From contig NZ_CP097289.1 in the NCBI RefSeq assembly GCF_023498005.1, positions 248,001 through 312,000 of the forward strand: a DNA stretch of 64,000 nt. Direction: 5' to 3'. The translations under genes and the position numbers were made by a program. This document shows positions 17,667 through 26,858 of this stretch, piece after piece. The first letter of the stretch is position 1, and every line of letters starts with the position of its first letter. Origin of the DNA: Streptomyces durmitorensis. GTDB taxonomy: Bacteria > Actinomycetota > Actinomycetes > Streptomycetales > Streptomycetaceae. Below the pieces are notes generated by a model. That model was not told the DNA's origin, ran no database searches, and saw nothing but the letters and a program-made list of their open reading frames with translations.

Positions 17667-18608
17667 ATGCAAAGAATCTGTGTCATCGGAGGCAGTCGGT
17701 ACTTCGGAAAGCTCCTGGTCCAGCAGCTGTTGACCGCAGGGCACCACGTCACCGTGATCAACCGCGGCTCCACACCGCCACCCCCCGGCGTCGAGCACCT
17801 CGTCGTCGACCGCGACGACGAGACCGCCCTGACCACCGCGCTCGGCTCCCGCACCTTCGACGTGGTCGTCGACCAGGTCTGCTACACCCCCGTGCAGGCC
17901 GCCATCGCCGCCCGCGCCTTCCACGGTCGCACCACTCGGTACGTGATGACGTCCACGATCGAGGTGTACGACCCGGCGACGGCCGCACTGTCCACCGTCC
18001 CGCACGGCACCCCCGTGCCGGAAGACGTCGTGGACCCGGCCGCCTGGCAGGTGCGGACCGACCTGCCCTGGCACGACACGGCGTACCTCGAAGCCCACTA
18101 CGCCGAGGGCAAGCGCCAGGCGGAGGCCGTCTTCACCCGCGACGGCGGGTTCGCCTTCGCCTCCGTGCGCAGCGCCCACGTACTCGGCGGCGGCGTGCGG
18201 GAGTTCACGGGGCGGCTCGCGCACTACATCGAGCGCATCGGCCAGGGCACGGAGATCGCCGTGCACGCCGAGGTGCTGCCCACCGTGTTCATCCACTACG
18301 AGGAGCTGGCGGACCTGCTCCTGTGGGCGACCACGGCCACCGACTTCACCGGCCCGGTGAACGCCTGCTCCGACGAACCGCTCGACGTACGCGCTCTGTC
18401 CGCCGTCATCGCGGCGCAGACCGGCCAGGAGCCCGTGTTCCGGACCGTCGCCGCGGGAGCCGCGGCCTCGCCCTTCTCCTTCGACCGCCACTACGCGATG
18501 AGCAACAGGCGTGCGAAGGAACTGGGCTTCTCCTTCTCCCGCACCACCGACTGGCTGCCCGCCGCCGTCGCCGAAGCCCTCGCCGCATCCGCCGCCCGAG
18601 CCACCTGA
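17667..18608 (+). CDS. NAD-dependent epimerase/dehydratase (extended SDR)
   Basis: This 313-residue protein starts MQRICVIGGSRYFGKLLVQQ, an extended-SDR nucleotide-binding loop of the GGSxxxG type. It resembles actinobacterial isoflavone-reductase-like or sugar-nucleotide-epimerase-like reductases. The classic YxxxK is not obvious; HYAEGK may be the equivalent at about residue 147. ATG 17667 is used because GGTGGGGG precedes it. It is co-directional with the aldo/keto reductase 14 bp downstream, so the two likely form a LysR-controlled operon. Confidence 0.85.
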   Translation: MQRICVIGGSRYFGKLLVQQLLTAGHHVTVINRGSTPPPPGVEHLVVDRDDETALTTALGSRTFDVVVDQVCYTPVQAAIAARAFHGRTTRYVMTSTIEVYDPATAALSTVPHGTPVPEDVVDPAAWQVRTDLPWHDTAYLEAHYAEGKRQAEAVFTRDGGFAFASVRSAHVLGGGVREFTGRLAHYIERIGQGTEIAVHAEVLPTVFIHYEELADLLLWATTATDFTGPVNACSDEPLDVRALSAVIAAQTGQEPVFRTVAAGAAASPFSFDRHYAMSNRRAKELGFSFSRTTDWLPAAVAEALAASAARAT

Positions 18609-18622
18609 GGAGCAGACCCGCC

Positions 18623-19507
18623 ATGCAGTACCGCACCATCGGGAACACCACCGTCAGCGCCGTCGGCCTGGGTGCCATGCCGCTGTCCATCGAGGAGCGA
18701 CCGGACGAGGAGCGGGCCGTCGCCACCCTCCACGCCGCCCTCGACGCGGGCGTCACGCTCATCGACACGGCCGACAGTTACCACTGGCACGCCGGAGAGA
18801 GCGGCCACAACGAGCGCCTCATCGCCCGCGCCCTGGCCCGCTACGGCAGCGACACCTCCGGCGTCCTCGTCGCCACCAAGGGCGGCCGCGGACGGCCCGG
18901 TGACGGCAGCTGGACGGTCACCGGCACCCCCGGACACCTCAGGCGCGCCGCCGAGGCATCACTGAAGCGGCTGGGTGTCGAGGCCATCGGTCTCTACCAG
19001 CTGCACAAGCCGGATCCGGCGGTGCCCTGGTCCGACTCCGTCGGCGCGTTGCTCGAACTCCTGGACGCCGGCACGATCCGCGCCGCCGGGATCTCCAACG
19101 TGAACACCGACCAGATCCGCGAGGCGCACGCGATCCTCGGCGACCGGCTCGTCTCCGTCCAGAACCAGTACTCCCCCGCCGTGCGCGACAGCGAGCCCGA
19201 ACTGCGGCTGACCGCGGAGCTGGGCCTGGCCTTCCTGCCCTGGAGTCCACTGGGCGGCATCGCCCGCAGCTCCCTCGACGGCCCGTCAGGCCCGACCTCC
19301 GCGGGCACCGCCTTCCACCGCGTCGCGGCCGGGCACGGAGTCAGCCCGCAACAGATCGCCCTGGCATGGCTGCTCACCCGCTCCCCGGCCATGATCCCGG
19401 TACCGGGAGCCAGCCGCCCGGCATCCGTCCAGGACTCGGCCCGGGCCACCGAAGTCAGTCTGAGCTCGGCGGAGTTGGCGGAACTTGACGGCGCGCTGCC
19501 GAGTTGA
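18623..19507 (+). CDS. Aldo/keto reductase
   Basis: The 294-residue protein shows the aldo/keto reductase tetrad: D48 in [11 protein letters not shown]53, K86 in VLVATKGG and H128 in [10 protein letters not shown]-terminal NADPH-binding part follows ([14 protein letters not shown]). It reduces carbonyls with NADPH. It starts 14 bp after the epimerase stop with GAGGAG as ribosome site, so it is probably translated from the same mRNA. Confidence 0.93.
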   Translation: MQYRTIGNTTVSAVGLGAMPLSIEERPDEERAVATLHAALDAGVTLIDTADSYHWHAGESGHNERLIARALARYGSDTSGVLVATKGGRGRPGDGSWTVTGTPGHLRRAAEASLKRLGVEAIGLYQLHKPDPAVPWSDSVGALLELLDAGTIRAAGISNVNTDQIREAHAILGDRLVSVQNQYSPAVRDSEPELRLTAELGLAFLPWSPLGGIARSSLDGPSGPTSAGTAFHRVAAGHGVSPQQIALAWLLTRSPAMIPVPGASRPASVQDSARATEVSLSSAELAELDGALPS

Positions 19508-19631
19508 ACCGACCGGCAGTCCGACCGACCGCCCCCTTGCGGTCGCGCCTGATTGTGCGGACGGCCACCGCACGACAGCTGGACGTGCTGTCCTGGACGC
19601 AGCCCACTCCCCTGCCTCGAGGAGCTCTCGC

Positions 19632-20864
19632 ATGCACCAGCCGCAGTTACTTGTCCTGGACGCCGCCGGGAGCGACCGGCACGCCGAGGACGCCGAGCTG
19701 CGCTCGCGCGGTCCGGCTGCCCGTGTCGACGTCCTGGGCGTCGAAGCGTGGGCGGTGACCGACCCTGCTCTGCTCAAGCAACTCCTCACCGACCCGCGGG
19801 TCTCCAAGGATCCTCGGCGGCACTGGCCGCTGTTCCCCGACAAGATCGTCGGCATCTGGCCCCTGGCGCTGTGGGTGGCCGTCGACAACATGTTCACCGC
19901 CTTCGGCGGCGACCACCGGCGGCTGCGGCGTCTGGTCAGCCCGGCCTTCACCTCGCGGCGTACCGCCGCGCTTCAGCCGCGCATCGAGGAGATTGCGCAC
20001 GCCCTGGTCGAGGAGCTCGCCGCCCTTCCTCCGGGAGAACCCACCGACCTGCGCGAGCGGTTCGCCTACCCGCTTCCGATCCGGGTCATCAGCGAACTCA
20101 TGGGGCTTCCCGACCACTCCCAGCGCAGCTTCCGCCGTACCGTCGACGGCGTCTTCGACACCACGCTCAGCCCTGAGCAAGCCGCCGCGAACACCCAGGA
20201 GCTGTACGCGATCCTGGCCGACCTCGTCGCGGCCAAGCGCGCCGATCCCGGTGCGGACATGACCTCCGTGCTCATCGCCACCCGGGACGACGACGGCTCC
20301 GCGCTGACCGAGCAGGAGCTGCTCGACACCCTCCTCCTCGTGATCAGCGCGGGCTACGAGACCACTGTCAACCTGCTGGACCAGGCCATCGCCGCCCTGC
20401 TCACCCATCCCGAACAGCTCGCCCTGGTGCGCGAGGGCAAGAGTGCGTGGTCCGACGTCGTCGAAGAGACACTGCGCTACGAGGCACCGGTCGCGCACCT
20501 GCCGATGCGGTTCGCGGTCGAGGACATCACGCTGGGGCAGGGACTCACGATCCGTCAGGGAGAGGCGATCCTCGCCTCCTACGCCGCGGCAGGCCGCCAC
20601 CCCGACCTCCACGGCCCGAGCGCCGGCTCCTTCAACGTGACCCGAGCCGGCAAGACCCATCTCGCCTTCGGCCACGGCGTCCACGTCTGCCTCGGCGCCG
20701 CCCTGGCCCGGATGGAGGCCGAGACCGCGCTCCGGGCGCTGTTCACCCGTTTCCCGGATCTCGCCCTCGCCGTCCCCGTATCCGCGCTGCGTCCCGCGGA
20801 GTCGTTCATCTCCAACGGGCACCGGGAACTTCCGGTCATCCTCCGCCCGGCCACCGGCAACTGA
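19632..20864 (+). CDS. Cytochrome P450, with a TTA codon at position 6
   Basis: The 410-residue bacterial P450 has the I-helix oxygen motif AGYETT (240-245), the ExxR motif ETLR (279-282), and the haem loop [10 protein letters not shown] with ligand C353. It hydroxylates or oxidises a small molecule using a ferredoxin partner not seen here. The ATG at 19632 gives a normal P450 start ([10 protein letters not shown]); upstream frame is shadow. Codon 6 is TTA (19647-19649), which in Streptomyces ties translation to bldA. It is convergent with, and almost touching, the GNAT gene. Confidence 0.95.
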   Translation: MHQPQLLVLDAAGSDRHAEDAELRSRGPAARVDVLGVEAWAVTDPALLKQLLTDPRVSKDPRRHWPLFPDKIVGIWPLALWVAVDNMFTAFGGDHRRLRRLVSPAFTSRRTAALQPRIEEIAHALVEELAALPPGEPTDLRERFAYPLPIRVISELMGLPDHSQRSFRRTVDGVFDTTLSPEQAAANTQELYAILADLVAAKRADPGADMTSVLIATRDDDGSALTEQELLDTLLLVISAGYETTVNLLDQAIAALLTHPEQLALVREGKSAWSDVVEETLRYEAPVAHLPMRFAVEDITLGQGLTIRQGEAILASYAAAGRHPDLHGPSAGSFNVTRAGKTHLAFGHGVHVCLGAALARMEAETALRALFTRFPDLALAVPVSALRPAESFISNGHRELPVILRPATGN

Positions 20865-20865
20865 C

Positions 20866-21576
20866 TCAACCGCCCAAGATCCCGCCGAGTGAGCGCCGTT
20901 GTCGCCCGTCATCGAGGAAGTTCTCCGGCGCCAGCCAGACACGGAACGCCTTGCGGAGCAGCGGCCATTCACCGTCGACGATCGAGTACCAGGCCGTGTC
21001 GCGGTTGCGCCCCTTGTAGACGACCGCCTGGCGGAACACGCCCTCGAAGGTGAAGCCGAGTCGCTCGGCCGCCTTGCGCGACGGCGCGTTGAGGGCGTCG
21101 CACTTCCACTCGTAGCGGCGATAGCCCAGCCCGTCGAAGGCGTAGGCCATCAGGAGGTACTGCGCCTCCGTCGAGACCGGGGTGCGCTGCAGCAGCGGTG
21201 AGAACACCACGTAGCCGACCTCGACGACGCCGTTGGCCGGGTCGTGCCGCATCAGCGCCATGGTGCCCACCGCCCTGTCCGTCCTGCGGTCGATCACCGC
21301 GTAGTGCAGCGGATCGGCGCTGCGGGCCGCGGACTCGGCCCAGCGGCGGTATCCGTCGGCGGTGTCGAAGGGCTCGTCGGGCAGATAGGTCCAGTTCCGG
21401 CCGTCGGTCTCGGTCGCGTACGCCGCGAAGAGGTCGTCCGCGTGACGCCCGGCGTCGAGCGGCTCGAGGCGGCAGTACGCGCCGTCCAGGTCGGCCCTCG
21501 CGGGGGCCGGGCGGGGTGTCCAGTCGGGAAGGGGCTCGCCGACGGGCTGGTCGAATGTGTTCAGGCGTGATGTCAC
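20866..21576 (-). CDS. GNAT N-acetyltransferase, RimJ/RimL-like
   Basis: The 236-residue protein fits the acetyltransferase_3 group: YCRLEPLDAGRHADDLFAAY near the start, VEVGYVVFSPLLQ, then ALNAPSRKAAERLGFTFEGV with the acetyl-CoA-binding A-helix. It transfers acetyl groups to an amine or protein N-terminus; the substrate is unknown. Only one base separates its stop from the P450 stop. Confidence 0.9.
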   Translation of the reverse strand: MTSRLNTFDQPVGEPLPDWTPRPAPARADLDGAYCRLEPLDAGRHADDLFAAYATETDGRNWTYLPDEPFDTADGYRRWAESAARSADPLHYAVIDRRTDRAVGTMALMRHDPANGVVEVGYVVFSPLLQRTPVSTEAQYLLMAYAFDGLGYRRYEWKCDALNAPSRKAAERLGFTFEGVFRQAVVYKGRNRDTAWYSIVDGEWPLLRKAFRVWLAPENFLDDGRQRRSLGGILGG

Positions 21577-21981
21577 CAGATCTCCAAGATGTTTGCGCTG
21601 GGGCCACGCTACGACCGGGAAGCGACACCGGCCTGCGGACCCACAGCCGCGCCCCCACCTCGCAGCCGCCCTCGGCTGGGCACGACAACGACACGGCTGG
21701 GGTCAAGATTGCCCGGGTCACGGGTCTGTCCCAACGGGCGGAGGCCTCGAACTGGTGCGCCATGGCGGCGGGAGGCTGCTGACGGCGGGGTGTGACCGGT
21801 GTTGGCGCTCGCGGTGGCGGTACGTGCATGTAACAGGAATGTCTTAGGGGGAAGTTGGGGGGAACGCCTGATCGGTCTTGTGCGGTCCTGGTGATCAGAA
21901 ACGCTCGCTCGTACCCCCGCGTACCGAGCAGCCCGCACCAGATGGCACCGCACCACCCCGACTGACACTGAGGAAGAAACG
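21577..21981. other. Intergenic region between GNAT and lipoprotein genes
   Basis: The 405-bp divergent spacer has no gene that I can support. Near the lipoprotein gene, 21855-21885 reads GGGGAACGCCTGATCGG and then CGGTCC about 17 bases after GGAAC. This loosely resembles an ECF-type (GGAAC ... CGTC-like) promoter, but the fit is weak. Confidence 0.4.
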
Positions 21982-22644
21982 ATGCGCGTTCACAAGCTCA
22001 CCTTCGCCGCCCTGGCCGTTGCCGCGGGTCTCTCGCTGACGGCCTGCAACGGCGACGACACGGCACAGAGCGACCCGTCGTCCGCGTCCACCGAGTCTTC
22101 CTCGGGCGGCGGCTCCGACTCGGGCGAAGCGGGCTCGGGCGATGCGGGGCAGGACACTGCGAAGGACTCCGGCGGGCAGGGTACGGCCGCCGGAAGCGGC
22201 TCCGACGCGGACAGCAAGGCAGGCAAGTGCCGCACCGACGATCTGGAGATCACCGCGACGGACAGCACCATCGACGGCGACACCGACGGCTCGGTCGCGG
22301 TGACGTTCCAGAACGGCGGCGGCCGTGACTGCGTCCTCTCCGGTTTCGCGGGCGTCGACCTGAAGACCAGCGAGGGGGAGCTGTCCGCCGAGCGCAGTGG
22401 CCAGGGAGCCAGCCCGATGACCCTCAAGGACGGCAAGTCGGTCTCCTTCAGCATCAGTTACCCGGTCAACGACTCGGGCGGCTCCGGCGTCGGCGTCACC
22501 GGCCTGGTCGTGACCCCGCCCGGCGAGACGAAGTCGTACTCCCTCGAATGGCCGGGCGCCGCCACCCTGCCCGTCACCGACGGCTCCGGCTCCCCGGTCA
22601 AGGTCTTCCCGATCGGCAGCGCAGGCCAGGGCGGGGCGAACTGA
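21982..22644 (+). CDS. DUF4232-type secreted lipoprotein
   Basis: The 220-residue precursor has a lipoprotein signal ending in the lipobox LTAC (C about residue 23). A low-complexity Ser/Gly/Asp linker follows (residues about 28-75). The C-terminal domain starts CRTDDLEITATDST and contains GRDCVLSGFAGVDL, as in DUF4232 proteins. It should be anchored outside the membrane. Role unknown. A GAGGAAG ribosome site precedes the ATG. Confidence 0.85.
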   Translation: MRVHKLTFAALAVAAGLSLTACNGDDTAQSDPSSASTESSSGGGSDSGEAGSGDAGQDTAKDSGGQGTAAGSGSDADSKAGKCRTDDLEITATDSTIDGDTDGSVAVTFQNGGGRDCVLSGFAGVDLKTSEGELSAERSGQGASPMTLKDGKSVSFSISYPVNDSGGSGVGVTGLVVTPPGETKSYSLEWPGAATLPVTDGSGSPVKVFPIGSAGQGGAN

Positions 22645-22665
22645 CCCGAACGCCCTGGAGTCAGC

Positions 22666-24474
22666 TCAATCCACGGGCTTGAGGTCAAGCGTCTGCTCGG
22701 CCGCGGTCCTCGCGCCGCCGATGCCGCCGGAGGTGCCGGTCCACGCGCGGGTCGGCGTGGTCTCGGCCAGCCTGCCCTCGGTGTCCGACAGGCCGATGAC
22801 CAGACCGCTGTAGCGGTTGACCAGGCGCACGGTGTCCGTGGCGCGTCCGTCGGCGTCCCGGCCGGGGACGACGAACCACTGCTGGCCGACGGTGGGTCCG
22901 GCCTTGGGGGCCGAGGTCACGGTCGGCTCGGCGCCCCAGGCGCGGCCGTCCTTGGTGGTGGAGTCGACGCCCAGGAGCCGGCCGGTGGCGGCGTTGGCGA
23001 TGCGGTACGAGCCGTCGGCGTTGGAGGTGAAGACCCAGTGCCCGCGTGTGGAGTCATCGCCGGAGGGCCGTGAGGTCGTGCCGCTGCCGTTGGCGGACTG
23101 GGCGAGGAAACGGCCCGTGCCGCTGCTGATGGTGTGGGCGGAGCCCGTGTCGACGGGGGCGGCCGGGCTGCTGGTCTCGATGGTGGTGTCGTAGTACTCG
23201 CCGTCGGCACCGCCCGAGCAGGAGAACGAGCAGTAGCTGCGGAACTTCTTTCCGACGATGGTGGATCCGGTCTTGTTCACCGAGTCCAGCATCCAGCGGT
23301 ACCAGGACCCTGAGCGGTAGTCACCGGTGTCTCCGATCAGCTCCCACTTCTGGGTGGAGAGGTCGTCGGTGGCGTAGAAGCGCTGCGGTTGGGTGCTGTC
23401 CTGGACGATGGCCTCGGGCTGGCCGATGTACTTGCCCAGGTAGGCGTCGTAGGCGATGTTCATCGTCAACAGGTCGGACTTGGCGGGCAGTTCACCGGCG
23501 GCCTGCTGCTCCTGCACCGAGCCTTCGTTGGACGGGTCGTAGTCGTGCTCCACGGGGGTGTAGCCCGTGGGGTTGTCGGCGCCGACCGGTTCCATGTTGC
23601 TCTCCAGGCCGCCGACACCGGGCTGCGACCAGGCGCCGTCGTACCACTTCTTCCAGGAGCCGGGGGCCAGCTTGGCGGACATGGGAGCACGGGCCACGTG
23701 CGCCCGGCTGCCGTCCGTCCACGCGCCAGGGACGCCGCCCTTGGGGATGACGCGGGAGTTGTAGTAGACGTAGAAGTAGCCGGAGGCGGTGTCCACGAAC
23801 AGGCGCGCGTCACCATTCCCGTAGTGGTAAGTGTCGTGCGGGAACGCCTCGTTGTCCCCTCGCTTCGTGCTGTAGGGCGAGGTGAGGACGTGGTCCTTGA
23901 TGTCCCAGGTCTTGCCCTGGTCCTTGGAGACGGCGTAGTCGATCGCGTCGTAGTGCAGGCCGTCGCCGAAGGGCTGCGGGGTGAATTCGTTGTGGACCAG
24001 GCCGTACCAATGGCCGGTGTCCGGGTCGACCCACACGCCCATGAGGTCGCAGTAGTTCTTCTGCGCGTAGTGCGAGGTGTCCTGGGCCTGGGTGGCCTCG
24101 CGGCCGGTGGGGCTGTTGTCGCACCGCCAAGTGGTGTCGTTGTTGCGGTCCTTGGTGTTGGCGGGGTTGACCGCGTCACTCAGCTTGCCATCACGGGTCG
24201 CGGAGTCGAAGTCCTTGCCCGTGTAGAACGTCCACTTGCGCGGGTCGTCGGCGCCGTACAGGGCGTGGGCGGACTGGTAGTGGAACGTCCCGTCCTTGTC
24301 GATGTAGGTGGCGGCGGGTGTGTCGTCGGGGTGGGTCCACGCGCCCTTCTGCCCGACGGCGACCTGGTACGTGGGTGCGTCGGGGGCTGCCGGTGCGGGG
24401 GCTGCCGCGCTGAGCAGGACGGTGGCGCCCGCCGCGAAGGCGGCGAGGGTTCTTGCTCGGGAACGGAGTGACAC
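22666..24474 (-). CDS. Secreted propeller-like protein with C-terminal ricin-type lectin domain
   Basis: The 602-residue protein starts at GTG (24474) after GAGAGGAG and has a signal peptide (LAAFAAGATVLLSAAAPAPA). The main part looks like a five-bladed or BNR-type propeller of a glycoside hydrolase or sialidase-like enzyme (YAVSKDQGKTWDIKDHVL, DARLFVDTASGYFYVYYNSR). The last ~140 residues look like a ricin B / CBM13-like domain (SSGTGRFLAQSANGSG, NAATGRLLGVDS). It is 56 bp downstream of a cytoplasmic TIM-barrel-like gene and shares its strand, and both face a ROK regulator. I infer a role in binding and cutting a plant or microbial glycan; catalytic residues are not assigned. Confidence 0.8.
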   Translation of the reverse strand: MSLRSRARTLAAFAAGATVLLSAAAPAPAAPDAPTYQVAVGQKGAWTHPDDTPAATYIDKDGTFHYQSAHALYGADDPRKWTFYTGKDFDSATRDGKLSDAVNPANTKDRNNDTTWRCDNSPTGREATQAQDTSHYAQKNYCDLMGVWVDPDTGHWYGLVHNEFTPQPFGDGLHYDAIDYAVSKDQGKTWDIKDHVLTSPYSTKRGDNEAFPHDTYHYGNGDARLFVDTASGYFYVYYNSRVIPKGGVPGAWTDGSRAHVARAPMSAKLAPGSWKKWYDGAWSQPGVGGLESNMEPVGADNPTGYTPVEHDYDPSNEGSVQEQQAAGELPAKSDLLTMNIAYDAYLGKYIGQPEAIVQDSTQPQRFYATDDLSTQKWELIGDTGDYRSGSWYRWMLDSVNKTGSTIVGKKFRSYCSFSCSGGADGEYYDTTIETSSPAAPVDTGSAHTISSGTGRFLAQSANGSGTTSRPSGDDSTRGHWVFTSNADGSYRIANAATGRLLGVDSTTKDGRAWGAEPTVTSAPKAGPTVGQQWFVVPGRDADGRATDTVRLVNRYSGLVIGLSDTEGRLAETTPTRAWTGTSGGIGGARTAAEQTLDLKPVD

Positions 24475-24530
24475 GGGTACTCCTCTCGGGGCCGGACACC
24501 TCGCGGGCGGCGTGCCCGCGGGGCGGTGGT

Positions 24531-26609
24531 TCACCATGCGAGGACCGCCCAGCCGCGGTGCGGCAGCGGGGCCCCCAGTTCCAGGGCGGTACCGGCCGCC
24601 TCAGGGTCGACCGCCTGAGGGCCAGCCGCCTCAGGGTCAGCCGCTTCGGTGGCGGCCTCGGCGGGATCGGCCAGCGGTGCGAGCAGCGTGCACCGCACGT
24701 CGTGGCCGTCCCCCGGCAGGTGAATGATGGGGTGGGCCGGGTCGGCACTGCCGTTGGCCACCGCGAGCCGGTGGCCGTCGCCGGAGCGCGTCGCGTACGG
24801 GATCAGGTGCGGAGCGCCGCTCACCAACGGGAGTTGGGGCTGCTCGCCCTCCAGAAAGCGGATCGTGGAGTGGACAAGGCTTCGGCCTTCGTCGCTGCGG
24901 GCCAGGCCGGCCGGCGCCGTCGCGGGCAGGACCGCCACGCGCCCGCCCAGAGCGTTGCCGAAGTGGCAGCGGCCCGCGCCCCAGGGGCGGCCGTCGGGCG
25001 TCTGGATCCGGGTCAGGACGTGGGCACCGGGCAGCGGTTCGATGCGGGCCAACGCAGGCTGGACGTCGACGCTCAGGAGCGCCCCGCCGTCCGTTCCGTA
25101 CTCACCCGTGATCTGTTCGACCGCGTACGGGCCGGGCAGCGCCCGCTCTTCGCGGCCGACCAGCTCACTCGCCCGCAGACCCAGGAGGTCGGCGAACCCC
25201 CGCCGGGTCAGGGCGTGTGCGGCCACGCCGTCCAACAGCAGCCCGCCGTGGAGCAGTTCGCGTATCTCGGCGTCGTCGAGGGTGTGGACCAGATCGCCGA
25301 ACAGGGCCTGGACCGGGGCCGGTCGCGAGGTGACAGGGACCCCGTAGCCGAGCAGGAACTCCGCGGTCTGCGCGGGGTCTGCCACCAGTTCCTGCATCCG
25401 GCCCGTCTCGGTGGGCAGCCGCGCGGCGGTGTCCTGCCGCCAGGGCAGTCCGACGCCGAGCGGGACCTCCTCGCCCGTGTGGCGTGCGGCCAGCCAGTCG
25501 AGGGCGGGCCGGGAGCGGCGCAGCAGCCGGTCGACGCGCGGGAAGTTCTCCGCGCGCTCGCCGTGGGTGGGGTGGAGGTTCAGGAGCAGTGCGTCGGCTC
25601 CGAAGAGCTGGGCGGTCACCATCTCCGACCAGGTCTGGGTGTCCGACTTCGACCACGTGGTGTGCGGCCAGTTCTCGATCTCCGGCTCGCAGGCCGCGCG
25701 GCGCGGGCGCAGGGCGCGCTGCGCCTCCAGGGACCAGACCGCGGAGGCGAGGCCGCGGGCAGGGGTGTCGGAGTACGGAGCGAAGTGCGGCCGGTGGGTC
25801 ACCTTGTTCCCCACGGACAGGGCACCGAACAGCGCCTCCCAGTCGCGGCCCTCCACGGAGTGCGTCGCGGGCAGCGAACTCATCAACCCCAGGTGTGAGC
25901 GGCCGCCGGAGCGCCGCCTCACCACCTCGGCCAGCCCCTCGGCGACCTCGAGCTGGGCCGTGCGCCACACCTGTTGCAACAGGGCGCGCCAGGGGTGGGG
26001 CGGGCCGGGCGCGGTGACGGCCGCGACCACCTGCTCCCGGCCGACCGGCTCGCCCACGAGTGCGGCCAACCGCTCCAGCATGAGCGGTTCGAAGCCGCCG
26101 CCCCAGTCGAGCGGGGCGTGGTTGTGGAAGCGGAAGTCGTCCTCGACCCACAGCACACGGAAACCCAGTTCGGCGAAGAGTCCGTAGTGCGCGTAGAGCC
26201 AGCGACGCCAGAGGGGGCAGGCGAAGGACGCCTGGGCGGTGGCGTGGCGCCCGGTGGGCGAGACCATGGGGGCGAACCCGAGCGTGCCGACGCGGCCCCG
26301 GTCCGCGTGGCCGACGGTGACCCAGGGGTTGAGGCTGACGTCCAGGCCGGCGGCGCCGAGCACGTCACGGGCCTCGCCCGCGGCCGCGAACCAGCGCGCC
26401 TCGTCCGCCCCGGCGAGGTGCCCGGTGTGCTGCTGCTCGGCTCCGAGCAGCAGGACCACCTCCTCGACGCCGTTCTCGCCGCACACCTTGGCCAGCGCGC
26501 GGGCGCGGTCCGCGAGGTCGTCGCCGGGCCGCAGTTGGAACCGCAGGTGATAGCGGGCCCGCCGGGTGGGCCGAGGCGCCGTCGGGCGATGCTCCGTGCC
26601 GGTGTCCAT
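24531..26609 (-). CDS. Unrecognised TIM-barrel-like, probable glycoside-hydrolase-type protein
   Basis: This 692-residue protein has no signal peptide or membrane segment. The first ~400 residues alternate strand and helix like a TIM barrel, with conspicuous acidic sites VLWVEDDFRFHNHAP (about residues 153-167) and later LLLNLHPTHGERAENF. The C-terminal part looks like a beta-rich accessory domain of GH42-like enzymes. A Pro-Glu-Ala repeat, (A/V)DPEAAG, lies near the C-terminus. Context (divergent ROK regulator, secreted propeller-lectin downstream) supports intracellular breakdown of an imported oligosaccharide. I cannot name the family. Confidence 0.65.
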   Translation of the reverse strand: MDTGTEHRPTAPRPTRRARYHLRFQLRPGDDLADRARALAKVCGENGVEEVVLLLGAEQQHTGHLAGADEARWFAAAGEARDVLGAAGLDVSLNPWVTVGHADRGRVGTLGFAPMVSPTGRHATAQASFACPLWRRWLYAHYGLFAELGFRVLWVEDDFRFHNHAPLDWGGGFEPLMLERLAALVGEPVGREQVVAAVTAPGPPHPWRALLQQVWRTAQLEVAEGLAEVVRRRSGGRSHLGLMSSLPATHSVEGRDWEALFGALSVGNKVTHRPHFAPYSDTPARGLASAVWSLEAQRALRPRRAACEPEIENWPHTTWSKSDTQTWSEMVTAQLFGADALLLNLHPTHGERAENFPRVDRLLRRSRPALDWLAARHTGEEVPLGVGLPWRQDTAARLPTETGRMQELVADPAQTAEFLLGYGVPVTSRPAPVQALFGDLVHTLDDAEIRELLHGGLLLDGVAAHALTRRGFADLLGLRASELVGREERALPGPYAVEQITGEYGTDGGALLSVDVQPALARIEPLPGAHVLTRIQTPDGRPWGAGRCHFGNALGGRVAVLPATAPAGLARSDEGRSLVHSTIRFLEGEQPQLPLVSGAPHLIPYATRSGDGHRLAVANGSADPAHPIIHLPGDGHDVRCTLLAPLADPAEAATEAADPEAAGPQAVDPEAAGTALELGAPLPHRGWAVLAW
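24595..24638 (-). repeat. 30-bp-period repeat coding for Asp-Pro-Glu-Ala-Ala-Gly
   Basis: GCCGCCTCAGGGTC occurs at 24595-24608 and 24625-24638, giving a 10-residue period in the C-terminal tail of the TIM-barrel-like protein. It looks like an expansion within a linker. Confidence 0.7.
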
Positions 26610-26858
26610 GTGTGCGGCCCCCTCGCCGAAACCAGACGTTCCCTCAGGCGTACGTCAGGCGTGCCTCGGTCGTACCTCTGTCGCGGGTCGGTCATAATTA
26701 GTTCGGCTAGGATCCAAAATAAGTAGAGGCTCGTCAACAGGTTCACGACAAGCACTCCGGCCCGGAACTCCGCCCCCTCCTCCCCCACACCCCGGCCACC
26801 ACGTAATTTGGCGGGCACCGCGATACGCGACGATCAGCACGGACAAGGAGCGGACCTG
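26610..26858. promoter_or_regulatory. Divergent promoter region of the ROK locus
   Basis: The 249-bp gap between two divergent genes contains an unusually AT-rich island at 26692-26725 (ATAATTAGTTCGGCTAGGAT, then CCAAAATAAG) centred on GGATCC. The surrounding DNA is GC-rich. It is the best candidate for the promoter of the enzyme operon and the ROK operator, although the symmetry beyond GGATCC is weak. Confidence 0.5.
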
